A DNA stretch of 64,000 nucleotides, from contig NZ_CP051185.1 in the NCBI RefSeq assembly GCF_012516315.1, forward strand, positions 4,221,363-4,285,362, read 5' to 3'. The position numbers were made by a program, and so were the translations under genes. The DNA is from Limnospira fusiformis SAG 85.79 (GTDB lineage: Bacteria; Cyanobacteriota; Cyanobacteriia; Cyanobacteriales; Microcoleaceae). The notes beneath the pieces are model-generated. The model saw only the letters and a program-made list of their open reading frames with translations, made no database searches and was not told the origin of the DNA. Numbering within the stretch: the stretch's first letter is position 1; every line of letters begins with the position of its first letter. This document shows positions 25,551-34,900 of this stretch, piece after piece.

Positions 25551-27656
25551 ATGCGGTTGCAGCGCCAGTTTAATGGAAAAATCATCACCCTCGACACCAG
25601 AAACCCCATTGGGAGTGGTGGTGAGGGTCGCATCTACGTTGTTGCCAACGACCCCACCCTAGTAGCCAAAATCTACCATAACCCGACGGACGAAGACGCA
25701 GACAAACTAACCCTAATGTACAACGCCCCCCCTGCCAATTTAGACGTAATGCCGGGGATGACCTTAATAGCTTGGCCGATCGACCTGTTGCGGACTGTCG
25801 ATAACCGCCCCCACATTGTTGGGTATCTAATGCCGCGAGTCACGGCGGCTGCACCCATCCACACATTTTACACCCCCAAAACCCGCCGGGAACAGAAACC
25901 CCTATTTAACTATCTCTACCTACACCGTACTGCGCGCAACCTAGCTGCCGCTTTTAACGATATTCACAGCGGAGGCTATGTAGTAGGAGATGTCAACGAA
26001 TCCAATATTTTAGTCAGCGATACCGCCATTGTCACCCTAGTAGATACAGACTCCTTCCAAGTGCGCGACCCCTATACTGACCTGACGTTTCGCTGTCCGG
26101 TAGGAAAAGCGGAATTTACGCCGCCAGAATTGCAAAATCAGACTTTCCGAGATATCGATCGCACAGCAGAACACGATCGCTTTGGTTTAGCAGTGCTGAT
26201 ATTTCAACTACTAATGGAAGGAACACACCCCTTTTCTGGGGTATATCAAGGCAGTGGCGACCCCCCAGCCATAGAAGCGCGGATCAAAGCCGGTCATTTC
26301 GTCTATGGGAAAAAACCAGTCCCCTACCAACCGATGCCCTTAGCCCCCTCCTTCAAAACCCTTCACCCCAGCCTACAGGAACTATTTATCCGCTGTTTTG
26401 AAGACGGCCACAACTACCCCGAAAAACGCCCCCCAGCCATAGCTTGGACACAGGCGCTCAAGCAAGCAGAATCCGACCTAACCACCTGTACTAAGAATCG
26501 ACAACACCGATACAGTAACCATCTCAAATCCTGTCCTTGGTGCGATCGCACCCGCCAACTAGGAGGACGCGATCCCTTTCCGTCCCGAGAGGCTGTGCGT
26601 TCCGGTCAACACCTAGAACCACTAAAAATCAAAAAGCGCCATCGTCTCACCCTCAACCCTAGAGTTACCCGTCCCCAACAACCATCGCGAGTCATCACCC
26701 CCACCACCAAAAGCCCCAGACGGGTCCTCAAACGTCCCCAACCTCCCGCCATTATCAGATCACCGCGCACATGGTTAGCAATTTGGCATATTACCGAAGG
26801 CGCAATAGTTGGGGGTGTTTGGGGAGTTACCTGTTTATCAGCGATCGTCGCCATAATTTTCGCCCTCTTTGGACCCACCAGCGGCATACTCGGAGCCATG
26901 ATCGTCGGTAGCATTTGGGGCTGTTTTTTCGGTGCCACCGCCGGGTTATTCATACCCGAACCCATTACCGGACCTAGCAAAATCCCCGTCATCATTGGTG
27001 GTCTATGTGGAACCTTCATCGCCGCCGCCATAGCTGGAGTCGTTTTCGGCGCTTTAGAACAAGATGCCCTCATTGGTCAGGCGATTATGTGGGGCGCGTT
27101 TATGGGTATGGTGTGGGGTACCATCTGGAACCTCTTTAAACCCCCTCTATCGGTTCCCAAGGGCCGTGTACACGGTAAAAATGGCATGATTCTAGGTGCT
27201 ATATGGGGAGCCTTTTTGGGTACAGCCATCGGTAGTCTTTTAGGAGCGATCGCCGTCCTCGCCATGGAATTAGACCAGCCTGGTAACTCCACCCCAGAGA
27301 TCATCTCTCGCATTTGTGTCACAGCCATTGTCGCCGCCGGATTGGGTGCGTTGGGGGGGATTCTATCTGGTGCTACCTTTGGCACCATTGGCGGCGCACC
27401 ACCCCTCCCCACTGCTATACGACTAGCCGGACGACGGGGAGCGTGGGTGGGTATGGTTTGGGGTAATTTCCTGGGAGTTATTACCGGCGCTTTTTTAGGA
27501 GCGATCGCATCTACCCTATTTCCTCAATTGCTGCAAACCAGCCCCCCAGACAACAGCATCCCCCTATTGTTAGGAGCCATTATCGTTTCCGCAGGGATTG
27601 GTTCAGCCTGGGGCATATTTTCCGGCATGATTTGGGGAGGACTCGGTAAATTTTGA
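25551..27656 (+). CDS. Kinase-like protein (COG4248 type) with zinc ribbon and glycine-rich membrane domain
   Basis: 701 residues. The N-terminal 300 residues look like a divergent Ser/Thr kinase: glycine loop 'GSGGEGRIYV' near 21, 'LVAKIYHN' with the ATP lysine near 40, a catalytic-loop equivalent 'VVGDVNESNILV' near 143, and 'VDTDSFQV' in place of DFG. A short zinc-ribbon-like 'SCPWCDR' follows near 327, then a basic linker, then from about 420 a run of hydrophobic, glycine- and tryptophan-rich segments ('GGVWGVTCLSAIVAIIFALF', 'GAIWGAFLGTAIGSLLGAIA') suggesting six or more membrane spans of glycine-zipper type. Kinase activity is plausible because the lysine and two aspartates are present. 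Its target is unknown. Codon GC content is a little higher than in the TPR genes. Confidence 0.75.
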   Translation: MRLQRQFNGKIITLDTRNPIGSGGEGRIYVVANDPTLVAKIYHNPTDEDADKLTLMYNAPPANLDVMPGMTLIAWPIDLLRTVDNRPHIVGYLMPRVTAAAPIHTFYTPKTRREQKPLFNYLYLHRTARNLAAAFNDIHSGGYVVGDVNESNILVSDTAIVTLVDTDSFQVRDPYTDLTFRCPVGKAEFTPPELQNQTFRDIDRTAEHDRFGLAVLIFQLLMEGTHPFSGVYQGSGDPPAIEARIKAGHFVYGKKPVPYQPMPLAPSFKTLHPSLQELFIRCFEDGHNYPEKRPPAIAWTQALKQAESDLTTCTKNRQHRYSNHLKSCPWCDRTRQLGGRDPFPSREAVRSGQHLEPLKIKKRHRLTLNPRVTRPQQPSRVITPTTKSPRRVLKRPQPPAIIRSPRTWLAIWHITEGAIVGGVWGVTCLSAIVAIIFALFGPTSGILGAMIVGSIWGCFFGATAGLFIPEPITGPSKIPVIIGGLCGTFIAAAIAGVVFGALEQDALIGQAIMWGAFMGMVWGTIWNLFKPPLSVPKGRVHGKNGMILGAIWGAFLGTAIGSLLGAIAVLAMELDQPGNSTPEIISRICVTAIVAAGLGALGGILSGATFGTIGGAPPLPTAIRLAGRRGAWVGMVWGNFLGVITGAFLGAIASTLFPQLLQTSPPDNSIPLLLGAIIVSAGIGSAWGIFSGMIWGGLGKF

Positions 27657-27747
27657 TCTGCGATTTTCCCCGGGAAGGATGCCAACGGTTATAACTCCAT
27701 GATAAAGTCATCCGAAAAGACCATCACCCTTATACAAACATATCTGA

Positions 27748-28980
27748 ATGCACATTGCTTGGCTTGGAAAAAAATCACCATTTTGCGGTAACGTTACCTA
27801 CTCTCGGGAAGTAACCAATATGCTGCTTGACCGGGGATATCAGGTTAGCTTTATCCATTTTGCCCAAGAAACCACCCACCCCGAACGTCGAGAACAGTGG
27901 CCCCCAGAAAATGGACACTGGAAAATTACAGCCCAAGATTTCCAGTTTAGTAGCGATTCTCTCGGTGACACTCAGAGAACCAAAGAAGTGCCACTTCCCT
28001 GTCTCTATAAGTCTCAGATCTACACCATCCCTACCCTCAAATCTAGTAAGGTACTGATGCGGTCTCTGCAAGCATTAAAGCCTGATCTGGTTCATGCCTC
28101 CTTAACCCTGTCTCCCCTTGATTTCCTCCTCCCAGAAATTTGCGAAGAATTAAACTTACCCTTAGTAGCCACCTTTCACCCCCCTTTCGATCGCAAACTC
28201 CGCAACCTGACTTCTGGGACTCAGCATCTGATGTACCAGATTTATGCTCCCTTCCTGGCTAATTATCACCGGGTAATTGTCTTTTCTCAAATTCAGAAAG
28301 ATTTACTGGTTAAACTCGGAGTCGCTGAACACAAAGTAGCCATTATTCCTAATGGCGTGGATGTCCAAAAATATTCTCCCGGAACCTCTCGCCTCAAATC
28401 TCAACTTCAAAGCGATCGGATTTTCGTCTATCAAGGACGCATCGCCACCGAAAAAAATGTCGAAGCCATGTTAAAAGGCTGGAAAAAAGCCCGCATGGGT
28501 GAAAACTGCCGCCTATTATTAGTAGGAGATGGACCCTTAGCCCCTTATCTGCAAGGCTTGTATGGCTTAGAAGACGGCATAATTTGGGCAGGTTTTATCG
28601 GCGATGAAGATAAGCGCATCGAAATTTTACGCGGCTCCGATGTGTTTATTTTACCCTCCTTAGTCGAAGGACTATCCTTATCTCTACTGGAAGCTATGGC
28701 CTGTGGTGTCGCCTGCATAGCCACCGATGCTGGTGCTGATGGTGAAGTCTTAGAAAATGGCGCGGGTGTCGTCTTAAAAACCCAAGGCGTTAGCAGTCAA
28801 CTACAAACCTTATTACCTGTGTTTAGAGACCACCCTGAAATGGCAACTGTTTTAGGTAAAAAAGCCCGAAATAGAGTCCTAGAAAAATATACTTTAGATG
28901 AGAATATCACCCATATAGAAAGGTTATATATTGACGTAGTACAAGATGCTAAAATAGCGGTTAAACTGCATTTAAATTAG
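27748..28980 (+). CDS. GT4-family glycosyltransferase
   Basis: 410 residues with the two-domain GT-B organisation. The N-terminus is 'MHIAWLGKKSPFCGNVTYSR', a glycine-containing acceptor-side loop. The C-terminal half has 'IPNGVDVQKYSPG', 'VYQGRIATEKNVEAML', 'LLLVGDGPL' and the nucleotide-sugar motif 'PSLVEGLSLSLLEAMACGVA' (EX7E). These are retaining glycosyltransferases that use nucleotide-activated sugars at the cytoplasmic face. Its position after the TPR-enzyme cluster supports a role in the same glycan pathway (inference). Confidence 0.92.
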   Translation: MHIAWLGKKSPFCGNVTYSREVTNMLLDRGYQVSFIHFAQETTHPERREQWPPENGHWKITAQDFQFSSDSLGDTQRTKEVPLPCLYKSQIYTIPTLKSSKVLMRSLQALKPDLVHASLTLSPLDFLLPEICEELNLPLVATFHPPFDRKLRNLTSGTQHLMYQIYAPFLANYHRVIVFSQIQKDLLVKLGVAEHKVAIIPNGVDVQKYSPGTSRLKSQLQSDRIFVYQGRIATEKNVEAMLKGWKKARMGENCRLLLVGDGPLAPYLQGLYGLEDGIIWAGFIGDEDKRIEILRGSDVFILPSLVEGLSLSLLEAMACGVACIATDAGADGEVLENGAGVVLKTQGVSSQLQTLLPVFRDHPEMATVLGKKARNRVLEKYTLDENITHIERLYIDVVQDAKIAVKLHLN

Positions 28981-29017
28981 TCAAAAGTTATCTATATAAT
29001 TAACCGCTAATTAACTG

Positions 29018-29854
29018 TTAATAACTAAGAGGTTCAATGTCTATCCATACTCCAGTTTTAGGGATATCTGGAAAAAACTCTACCCTCAGTTTAGGTAAAC
29101 AACTCAAGCGGTCATCCATCAAAACCCCCGCCCCTTGCAACGTCAAAGCATCTAAACAAGCACCAGCCAAATTATCAATATCAGAATTGGTCCGATGATT
29201 ACCAAACAAACGGATAGTCACCGCCGCCCGTCTGAGGGGAAATTTATTTGTTAAATTCCGTTCTGATATCTGGCGATACAATTCAACTTCCGCCCGGTTC
29301 CGCCACTCCCGATATCGAGGAGGTAAATAAGTCCCATTACTGGTAACCCGGGGACGCGCCTTCGGAACTACAGCACCCTCAATTACAAAGCTAATCAATT
29401 CCGTCTTGGGCGGTATTTCCTCCTCTGGGGGAACCGGGGTAAATTCTACATCAATAGGGGTATCATAGTCCTTGACCTCCTCTATGGGGGGTTCTACTTC
29501 CTCTATGGGGGGTTCTACTTCCTTCTGGGCTTCTGATTCCAAAGGTTTGGGTTGTGGTGCATATTCCCCAATACAAGCCGCCTCGATGCCTATTTCCACC
29601 CCCAGAAATCCTGGCCAAGTGCGAGCAATCTGCATATAAGTGTCAGCACTTTGGGCAGAAATATCAATCGACTCTAGCCAACCTTCCCAGTCAGTCGAGG
29701 TCAATTTGGTTTGTGCTTGTAGCAATAAAACTCCCGCATGGTAAGCCGGAACTAACGCCGTCTGGGGACTTCCTAGACACCGCTGATGTTCGTAGCTAAT
29801 GGCACGCGCCAGATTTTCTAATTCAGAAATTTTCGGTTTCAGTTCAGTTAACAC
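29018..29854 (-). CDS. DUF3102-like / RusA-like nuclease fusion protein
   Basis: 278 residues. The N-terminal 90 residues ('LLLQAQTKLTSTDWEGWLES', 'SAQSADTYMQIARTWP') resemble the DUF3102-type helical module common in phage and plasmid proteins. A glutamate/proline linker with a direct repeat of 'EVEPPIE' follows. The C-terminal 115 residues match the RusA Holliday-junction resolvase family: 'FVIEGAVVPKARPRVT', then 'NSDIDNLAGACLDALT' and 'GVLMDDRLSCLPKLRVEF', which supply the aspartates expected for metal binding. RusA enzymes cut four-way DNA junctions. No phage structural genes surround it, so it is an isolated chromosomal gene of likely mobile origin. Confidence 0.75.
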   Translation of the reverse strand: MLTELKPKISELENLARAISYEHQRCLGSPQTALVPAYHAGVLLLQAQTKLTSTDWEGWLESIDISAQSADTYMQIARTWPGFLGVEIGIEAACIGEYAPQPKPLESEAQKEVEPPIEEVEPPIEEVKDYDTPIDVEFTPVPPEEEIPPKTELISFVIEGAVVPKARPRVTSNGTYLPPRYREWRNRAEVELYRQISERNLTNKFPLRRAAVTIRLFGNHRTNSDIDNLAGACLDALTLQGAGVLMDDRLSCLPKLRVEFFPDIPKTGVWIDIEPLSY

Positions 29855-30078
29855 AATAATCTCAAGTCCACCTCATTAGTTATCAATTTTCCTCTACTAG
29901 GGGGTTCTCAGTACCCCATCCCCAGGTCAGTATCAGTAGTTTAACGGATTCACGCTACAGCTACCACGCCGAGCATTTCCTACCCCATATAAATAACAGG
30001 CTGTTTGGGAACTGTTAGTTCTAATCTAGCCTCCTGCATCTTACTTCAGTAGGAGAATTGGGGGTCATAAGGTCAGTG

Positions 30079-31896
30079 TCAATTGACAGAAGAGGAAAAC
30101 TCACCGCCATGATTACCATTTTGGTCTAATAAATGATGATAGCCTTGATGCCACAAAGTTTGCTGAGGAATGCCAATTTTAATCCCTTCACGGTCGAAGG
30201 CTTCTTTGACCCGACACCGAAACTCTCGACCGACTTCCCACTGTTTCACAGGTTGAGTAGTAATCCAAATGCGGACCAATATTCCCCGATGACTCACGGC
30301 ATCAACCCCCAAAACTTGGGGTAATTCTAAAATCAAATTCCGCCAATGGGGTTCCTGTAGCATTTCTTCTCCGACTTGTTTCATAACCTCCATGGCTTTG
30401 CGGATATCGGAATCATAGGCTACCTCAATAGTAAAATTAACTCGCGACCAATTTTTGGTCATATTTTCTACAATGGAAATACTGCCATTAGGAATGGTGA
30501 TTAAATTGCCATCAAGATTGCGAATTTGGGTGATATAAAGATTTATATACTCGACCAAACCACTTTTATCTTCTACGGCAATTACATCACCGACGGCATA
30601 TTGGTCACTCCACAAAATTAAACAGCCATTTAAGACATCTTTAATGGTACTCTGAAAGATGTAAGTTAAGGCAAAACCAATGACACCGACCCCGGTTAAT
30701 ATTTCATTCATCTGAATATTAAAAACTGAACTGAGAATGGTATTAAGGGTCAACAAAATGCCAACAAAGTAACTGGTAAATGATGCCAAACCTTTCAGGG
30801 CTGCCATATATGTGATTTGTCGTGACAGAAATCTTTGCTGCGAATTGGGATATTTAAACAGAGATTGGTTAACCCATTCTTGCAAGGAATATTCAATAGA
30901 CAAATGGCTGATTTTAATGGAGGCAATGACAATGAGATAATAAACCAATAAAGAGAGGGGAACTCCCCCTAGGGCTACACCTATGGCGCGGGTGGCTGGA
31001 TAGTAATATAAAAGATAGGCTAATCCCCCTAACCAAATAAAAATTTGTCCCCACTGAGTTACCTGCCGGAGGAATTGAATAACTTGCTTTTTTTGATTAG
31101 GAGAAAGATTGGGTAAACGACTCCAAATCTGATTAAATCCAAATTTAAACCGGGATTTAGGTATGATTTTAGGGTCAGAGTTGGGGTCAGCTTCAATAAT
31201 ATCTGTGGCGGTTTGAGATAAATTTTGGATGCGTTGATTTTCTCGGTCAATGATTTTCTGGACTTGCCATAATATCCAGCTACTCAGGATGATTATCCCC
31301 AAAAATAGGAGGGTAAAGGGAAGTTTGCGATTCCAGAAATACTGTTGAAAGGCGCGGCGTTCTGAGATGGAACGGTACAATTCTTGATAGATGGTATCTC
31401 GCCACTGTTTAGCGATCGCTTTTTTAGATTGTCCTTGATGAAGGGAGTCAAAATCAGTAATTGTGATGATCACCTGATCCTGTATTTGCGGTTGTTCAGG
31501 AGCATACACGACAGTTTCATCATTGCGGATACCCACTTCAATTCGGAGGGTGTCGGGATTTTCTACCGCCGCCACAATGGACATCAAAATTTTTTCAATG
31601 CGTTGAACTCTCTGCTGAACGTCAAAATCTTGAGGATGATCTGGGGAGATAGTCGGTTGAGAAGTGACTTCAAGGATGCTGCGATTATCGAGTCTAACCG
31701 GGGCACAAAATAAGTTAGCACAGGCTCTAGCTCGAATCCGAGGGTTACTGACTCTCGTGATATCCTGAAATGTGGGAAGGGGTGGCAATTGTGCGATCGC
31801 TGCAGTTCCCCAAGGGGCGAACATCCCCACGGCTAATAAACCGATCGCAAAACATTTAATTACTCGATGAAACCTATAAAATTTGCCTTTCATCAT
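30079..31896 (-). CDS. Mechanosensitive ion channel, MscS family
   Basis: 605 residues. An N-terminal signal-like segment ('VIKCFAIGLLAVGMFAPWGT', then AIAQLP) precedes a periplasmic domain of about 170 residues. Several membrane segments begin near residue 185. The pore-lining and beta domain follows: 'GVGVIGFALTYIFQSTIKDV' and 'LWSDQYAVGDVIAVEDKSG', then 'RNLDGNLITIPNGSISIVEN' and a C-terminal alpha/beta region. Family role: tension-gated efflux that protects against osmotic downshock. The large N-terminal periplasmic extension places it with the longer YbdG/YnaI-like or cyanobacterial MscS paralogs rather than minimal MscS. Confidence 0.88.
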   Translation of the reverse strand: MMKGKFYRFHRVIKCFAIGLLAVGMFAPWGTAAIAQLPPLPTFQDITRVSNPRIRARACANLFCAPVRLDNRSILEVTSQPTISPDHPQDFDVQQRVQRIEKILMSIVAAVENPDTLRIEVGIRNDETVVYAPEQPQIQDQVIITITDFDSLHQGQSKKAIAKQWRDTIYQELYRSISERRAFQQYFWNRKLPFTLLFLGIIILSSWILWQVQKIIDRENQRIQNLSQTATDIIEADPNSDPKIIPKSRFKFGFNQIWSRLPNLSPNQKKQVIQFLRQVTQWGQIFIWLGGLAYLLYYYPATRAIGVALGGVPLSLLVYYLIVIASIKISHLSIEYSLQEWVNQSLFKYPNSQQRFLSRQITYMAALKGLASFTSYFVGILLTLNTILSSVFNIQMNEILTGVGVIGFALTYIFQSTIKDVLNGCLILWSDQYAVGDVIAVEDKSGLVEYINLYITQIRNLDGNLITIPNGSISIVENMTKNWSRVNFTIEVAYDSDIRKAMEVMKQVGEEMLQEPHWRNLILELPQVLGVDAVSHRGILVRIWITTQPVKQWEVGREFRCRVKEAFDREGIKIGIPQQTLWHQGYHHLLDQNGNHGGEFSSSVN

Positions 31897-32290
31897 ATAG
31901 CCGATAGCACCTCAAGAGAGTCAGGACAAGACAAAACTCTGATATTATAGCGCTTGCTAATTTTATGTTAAGCCCCTAAGCTGACAACAGGCTGAAAGGA
32001 ATATCTCAAAAGGCATAGCTGATTAGTGGTCCTGGGGGTGGGCTGGCTGGTGATCTGGGGGTCTCCCAAATGCACCCATGATACATCCCCAGATTGATCG
32101 GTGTTGACAGACCGGGAATCTAGTAATCTTAGGCACGGTGGTATGTCAAAATGAAATATTGGTCGAGGAGCTGTGATTTTGCGATCGTCGGGTGTTCAAA
32201 CTTCCCGATTAAGCCAAAACCTGCTAAACCCTAGCCAGTAGAGAATTTTAGACACTAGCCTTAAAAATCAACAGAGTTCTGACAATCCCA
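31897..32290. other. Intergenic region with a hairpin, upstream of purB
   Basis: No gene recognised. An inverted repeat ATCTGGGG (32053-32060)/CCCCAGAT (32087-32094) with a 26-base loop lies in the middle. It has no T-tract and its role is unknown. Confidence 0.4.
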
Positions 32291-33586
32291 ATGATTGAAC
32301 GCTATACCTTACCCGAAATGGGTTCGCTGTGGACAGACAACTATAAGCTAAAAACGTGGCTACAGGTGGAAATTGCCGCCTGTGAAGCCCAAGCCGAACT
32401 CGGCTATATTCCAGAGTCAGCCGTGGAGGAAATTCAAGCCAAAGCCAATTTTGACCTAGCGCGCGTCCTAGAAATTGAAGCCCAAGTGCGCCATGATGTG
32501 ATTGCCTTTCTTACCAATGTTAACGAATATGTTGGGGATGCTGGACGCTACATTCACCTAGGGTTAACCAGTTCCGACGTTTTAGACACAGCCCTAGCTT
32601 TGCAACTGGTAGCTAGTACGGATTTACTTCTCGAACAGGTAGAGACCCTAGCCCAAGCCATTCGCTATCAGGCGCAACAGCATCGAAATACCGTGATGAT
32701 TGGTCGATCGCATGGTATTCACGCCGAACCCATCACCTTTGGCTTTAAACTAGCCGGATGGTTAGCCGAAGTCTGTCGCAACCGGGAACGTCTGGTACGT
32801 CTGCGACAACAAATCGCTGTAGGTAAGATTTCCGGGGCGGTGGGAACCTATGCTAATGTTGATCCGAGGGTAGAGGCGATCGCCTGTCAAAAACTGGGAC
32901 TGCAACCCGACACCGCCTCAACTCAGGTAATTTCCCGAGATATTCATGCTGAATATGTGCAAACCCTCGCCTTGCTGGCTGCTTCCATTGAGAGATTTGC
33001 CGTAGAAATCCGCAATCTGCAACGTACAGACGTTTTAGAAGTAGAGGAATTTTTCGCACGGGGTCAAAAAGGCTCATCTGCTATGCCTCACAAACGCAAC
33101 CCTATCCGTAGCGAACGCCTCACCGGACTAGCCCGCATTGTGCGTGGTCATGCGATCGCCGCCTTAGAAAATGTAGCCCTATGGCATGAACGGGATATTT
33201 CCCATAGTTCTGTCGAACGCATGATTTTACCCGATGCTTCCATTATTACCCATTTCATGTTAGTAGAAATCACAGATTTGGTGAAAAATCTTCTGGTTTA
33301 TCCTGACAACATGAAGCGGAATATGAACCTCTATGGTGGCGTAGTCTTCAGCCAGCGCGTCTTACTTACCCTAGTGGAAAAAGGCATGAGTCGGGAGGAC
33401 GCTTATCGCATTGTTCAATCCTGCGCTCATCAGGCTTGGAATACTCCCGACGGGGATTTTCATCAATTAATTACCCAAGACTCTGCTATCCAGTCTTACC
33501 TATCCCCAGATGAAATTGAATCCTGTTTTCAGGCTGAACATCACCTTAAACATTTAGATGACATCTATCAAAGATTAAGCATCTAA
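32291..33586 (+). CDS. purB: Adenylosuccinate lyase
   Basis: 431 residues, typical length. It cleaves SAICAR to AICAR and adenylosuccinate to AMP in purine synthesis, as a cytoplasmic homotetramer. Landmarks: 'MIERYTLPEMGSLWTDNYKL' at the start, 'HDVIAFLTNVNEYVGDAGRY' and 'HLGLTSSDVLDTALALQL', 'MIGRSHGIHAEPITFG', and the fumarase/aspartase-family signature 'GSSAMPHKRNPIRSE'. Catalytic histidines and the flexible-loop serine are present. No operon partner is visible. Confidence 0.96.
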   Translation: MIERYTLPEMGSLWTDNYKLKTWLQVEIAACEAQAELGYIPESAVEEIQAKANFDLARVLEIEAQVRHDVIAFLTNVNEYVGDAGRYIHLGLTSSDVLDTALALQLVASTDLLLEQVETLAQAIRYQAQQHRNTVMIGRSHGIHAEPITFGFKLAGWLAEVCRNRERLVRLRQQIAVGKISGAVGTYANVDPRVEAIACQKLGLQPDTASTQVISRDIHAEYVQTLALLAASIERFAVEIRNLQRTDVLEVEEFFARGQKGSSAMPHKRNPIRSERLTGLARIVRGHAIAALENVALWHERDISHSSVERMILPDASIITHFMLVEITDLVKNLLVYPDNMKRNMNLYGGVVFSQRVLLTLVEKGMSREDAYRIVQSCAHQAWNTPDGDFHQLITQDSAIQSYLSPDEIESCFQAEHHLKHLDDIYQRLSI

Positions 33587-33704
33587 ATCCTCTGGCTCAG
33601 GGAATTTACTCTCAGTATCAATAGTCAATACTTAGTTAATAATTCCCTGCCGATGAAATTTATCTAAATTGAACTGCCAAAAATCTTGACAATAAAGAGG
33701 TAAT

Positions 33705-34403
33705 ATGCTAAGAAAAACTGCGTTAGTTATCATTACATTTGTTCTGGTATTTTGGTCATGTAACTTGTGGGCAGAACCAGCTTACAGCCTGCCTTTAATC
33801 GCTCAAACACCTCCCCCTAACCTCATTACAGATTATAGCCAAGTTTCAGCAGCTAATCGACTGGTAGATATTCAATCTGTCAATCGCAATATTCGCTTAG
33901 ATATTCGCTATGCAACCCCCAATAATTTTGTCAACCGAACCCTTTACCCTGTGTCTCGATGCCTACTCCGTCGTCCCTTCGCCCAGAGACTTTCCGATGT
34001 ACAAAAAGACCTAGAAACCATGGGATTAGGGTTAATGGTTTATGATTGTTATCGCCCTTGGTCTGTGACTTGGCAAATGTGGCAAATTCTCCCAGATTCC
34101 CGTTATGTAGGTAATCCGGCGCGGGGTTCCCGTCACAATCGCGGCGCGGCGGTTGATTTGACTCTAGTAGATTTGAGAACTGGTCAACCTCTGGAAATGC
34201 CTACAGATTACGATGATTTTACCGAGAAAGCCTGGAGAGATTACACAGGCAATGAACCCCAAGTCCGTCGCAATAGCAACTTATTAGAGTTGAAAATGAA
34301 ACAATATGGCTTTGAACCCTTAATGACTGAATGGTGGCATTTTGATGCTCAAGGCTGGGAAAGGTATGGTTTACTTAATGTCAGTCTTGACCGAGTACCT
34401 TAA
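33705..34403 (+). CDS. D-alanyl-D-alanine dipeptidase, VanX family
   Basis: 232 residues. Residues about 1-30 form a signal peptide or membrane anchor ('TALVIITFVLVFWSC' with a possible lipobox-like cysteine, then 'NLWAEPAYS'). The zinc dipeptidase domain has 'NIRLDIRYATPNNFVNRTLY', 'YDCYRPWSV', the zinc and substrate motif 'GSRHNRGAAVDLTL', and 'TEWWHFDA' with the catalytic glutamate and last zinc histidine. VanX enzymes hydrolyse D-Ala-D-Ala. With a signal sequence it probably works in the periplasm on peptidoglycan-derived dipeptide, not in vancomycin resistance (inference). A terminator follows directly. Confidence 0.92.
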   Translation: MLRKTALVIITFVLVFWSCNLWAEPAYSLPLIAQTPPPNLITDYSQVSAANRLVDIQSVNRNIRLDIRYATPNNFVNRTLYPVSRCLLRRPFAQRLSDVQKDLETMGLGLMVYDCYRPWSVTWQMWQILPDSRYVGNPARGSRHNRGAAVDLTLVDLRTGQPLEMPTDYDDFTEKAWRDYTGNEPQVRRNSNLLELKMKQYGFEPLMTEWWHFDAQGWERYGLLNVSLDRVP

Positions 34404-34410
34404 AAGTAAA

Positions 34411-34439
34411 AATACCCCTGATAGTTCAGGGGTATTTTG
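34411..34439. terminator. Bidirectional terminator between convergent genes
   Basis: Perfect inverted repeat AATACCCCTGA (34411-34421)/TCAGGGGTATT (34426-34436) with a four-base loop and T-rich flank. It separates the VanX-type gene from the convergent small membrane-protein gene. Confidence 0.9.
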
Positions 34440-34443
34440 TCCA

Positions 34444-34665
34444 TTACCGGGAAGTGAGACTATCAGGAATGTGGAGTTTATATAGTTTTAATAGACCCAA
34501 AACAATTAAGATTTGTAGGCTCCAGTGTGCAAAGGCGAAACCCCATATAAAACAAACAATTCCGGTTAATCCTGCCAAAACAAAGGGAATATCTTCGGAT
34601 GTTTGCATATACACCAAAAGAGAGCCAAATGTTAATATAAGTAGTGCTAGATACACTGATGGCAT
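34444..34665 (-). CDS. Small membrane protein of unknown function (73 aa)
   Basis: ATG at 34665 preceded by a strong GGAGGT ribosome-binding site with good spacing. Residues about 2-19 ('YLALLILTFGSLLVYMQ'), 27-47 ('FVLAGLTGIVCFIWGFAFAH') and 49-62 are hydrophobic, so two or three membrane spans are likely, ending in a short charged tail. It is convergent with the VanX-type gene and bounded by terminators on both sides, giving a single-gene unit. No motif identifies its function. Confidence 0.7.
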   Translation of the reverse strand: MPSVYLALLILTFGSLLVYMQTSEDIPFVLAGLTGIVCFIWGFAFAHWSLQILIVLGLLKLYKLHIPDSLTSR

Positions 34666-34847
34666 AATTTCTACCTCCAGGGGGATGCAGGGTTTGGGCT
34701 ACAACATCAAGCCTAATGGGAAAATATGAAGATCCCGTGAATAACGCCAAACTCTTTACAGAGCTTTACCTGGCTGCGATGGTAGAGTTCCCTAGCATCG
34801 GGTCAGCGACCGGACTATTTCTATTCTACATTCAAACTTTCAACAGT

Positions 34848-34886
34848 AAAAAGCCCCGCTTGACCAACAAATCAGCGGGGCTTTTT
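34848..34886. terminator. Bidirectional rho-independent terminator
   Basis: AAAAAGCCCCGCT (34848-34860) and AGCGGGGCTTTTT (34874-34886) form a perfect 13-bp stem with a T-tract on both strands. It lies directly before IS630 copy B. Confidence 0.9.
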
Positions 34887-34900
34887 CCCAATAACACATC

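Noticed and set aside
26606-27412. Minus-strand proline/alanine-rich frames opposite the kinase-like gene
   Set aside because: Antisense of glycine-rich membrane codons; no start signals.
29855-30078. Possible small RNA or transposon remnant (inverted repeat CTCCT...AGGAG near 30033-30055)
   Set aside because: The stem is short and no family could be recognised.
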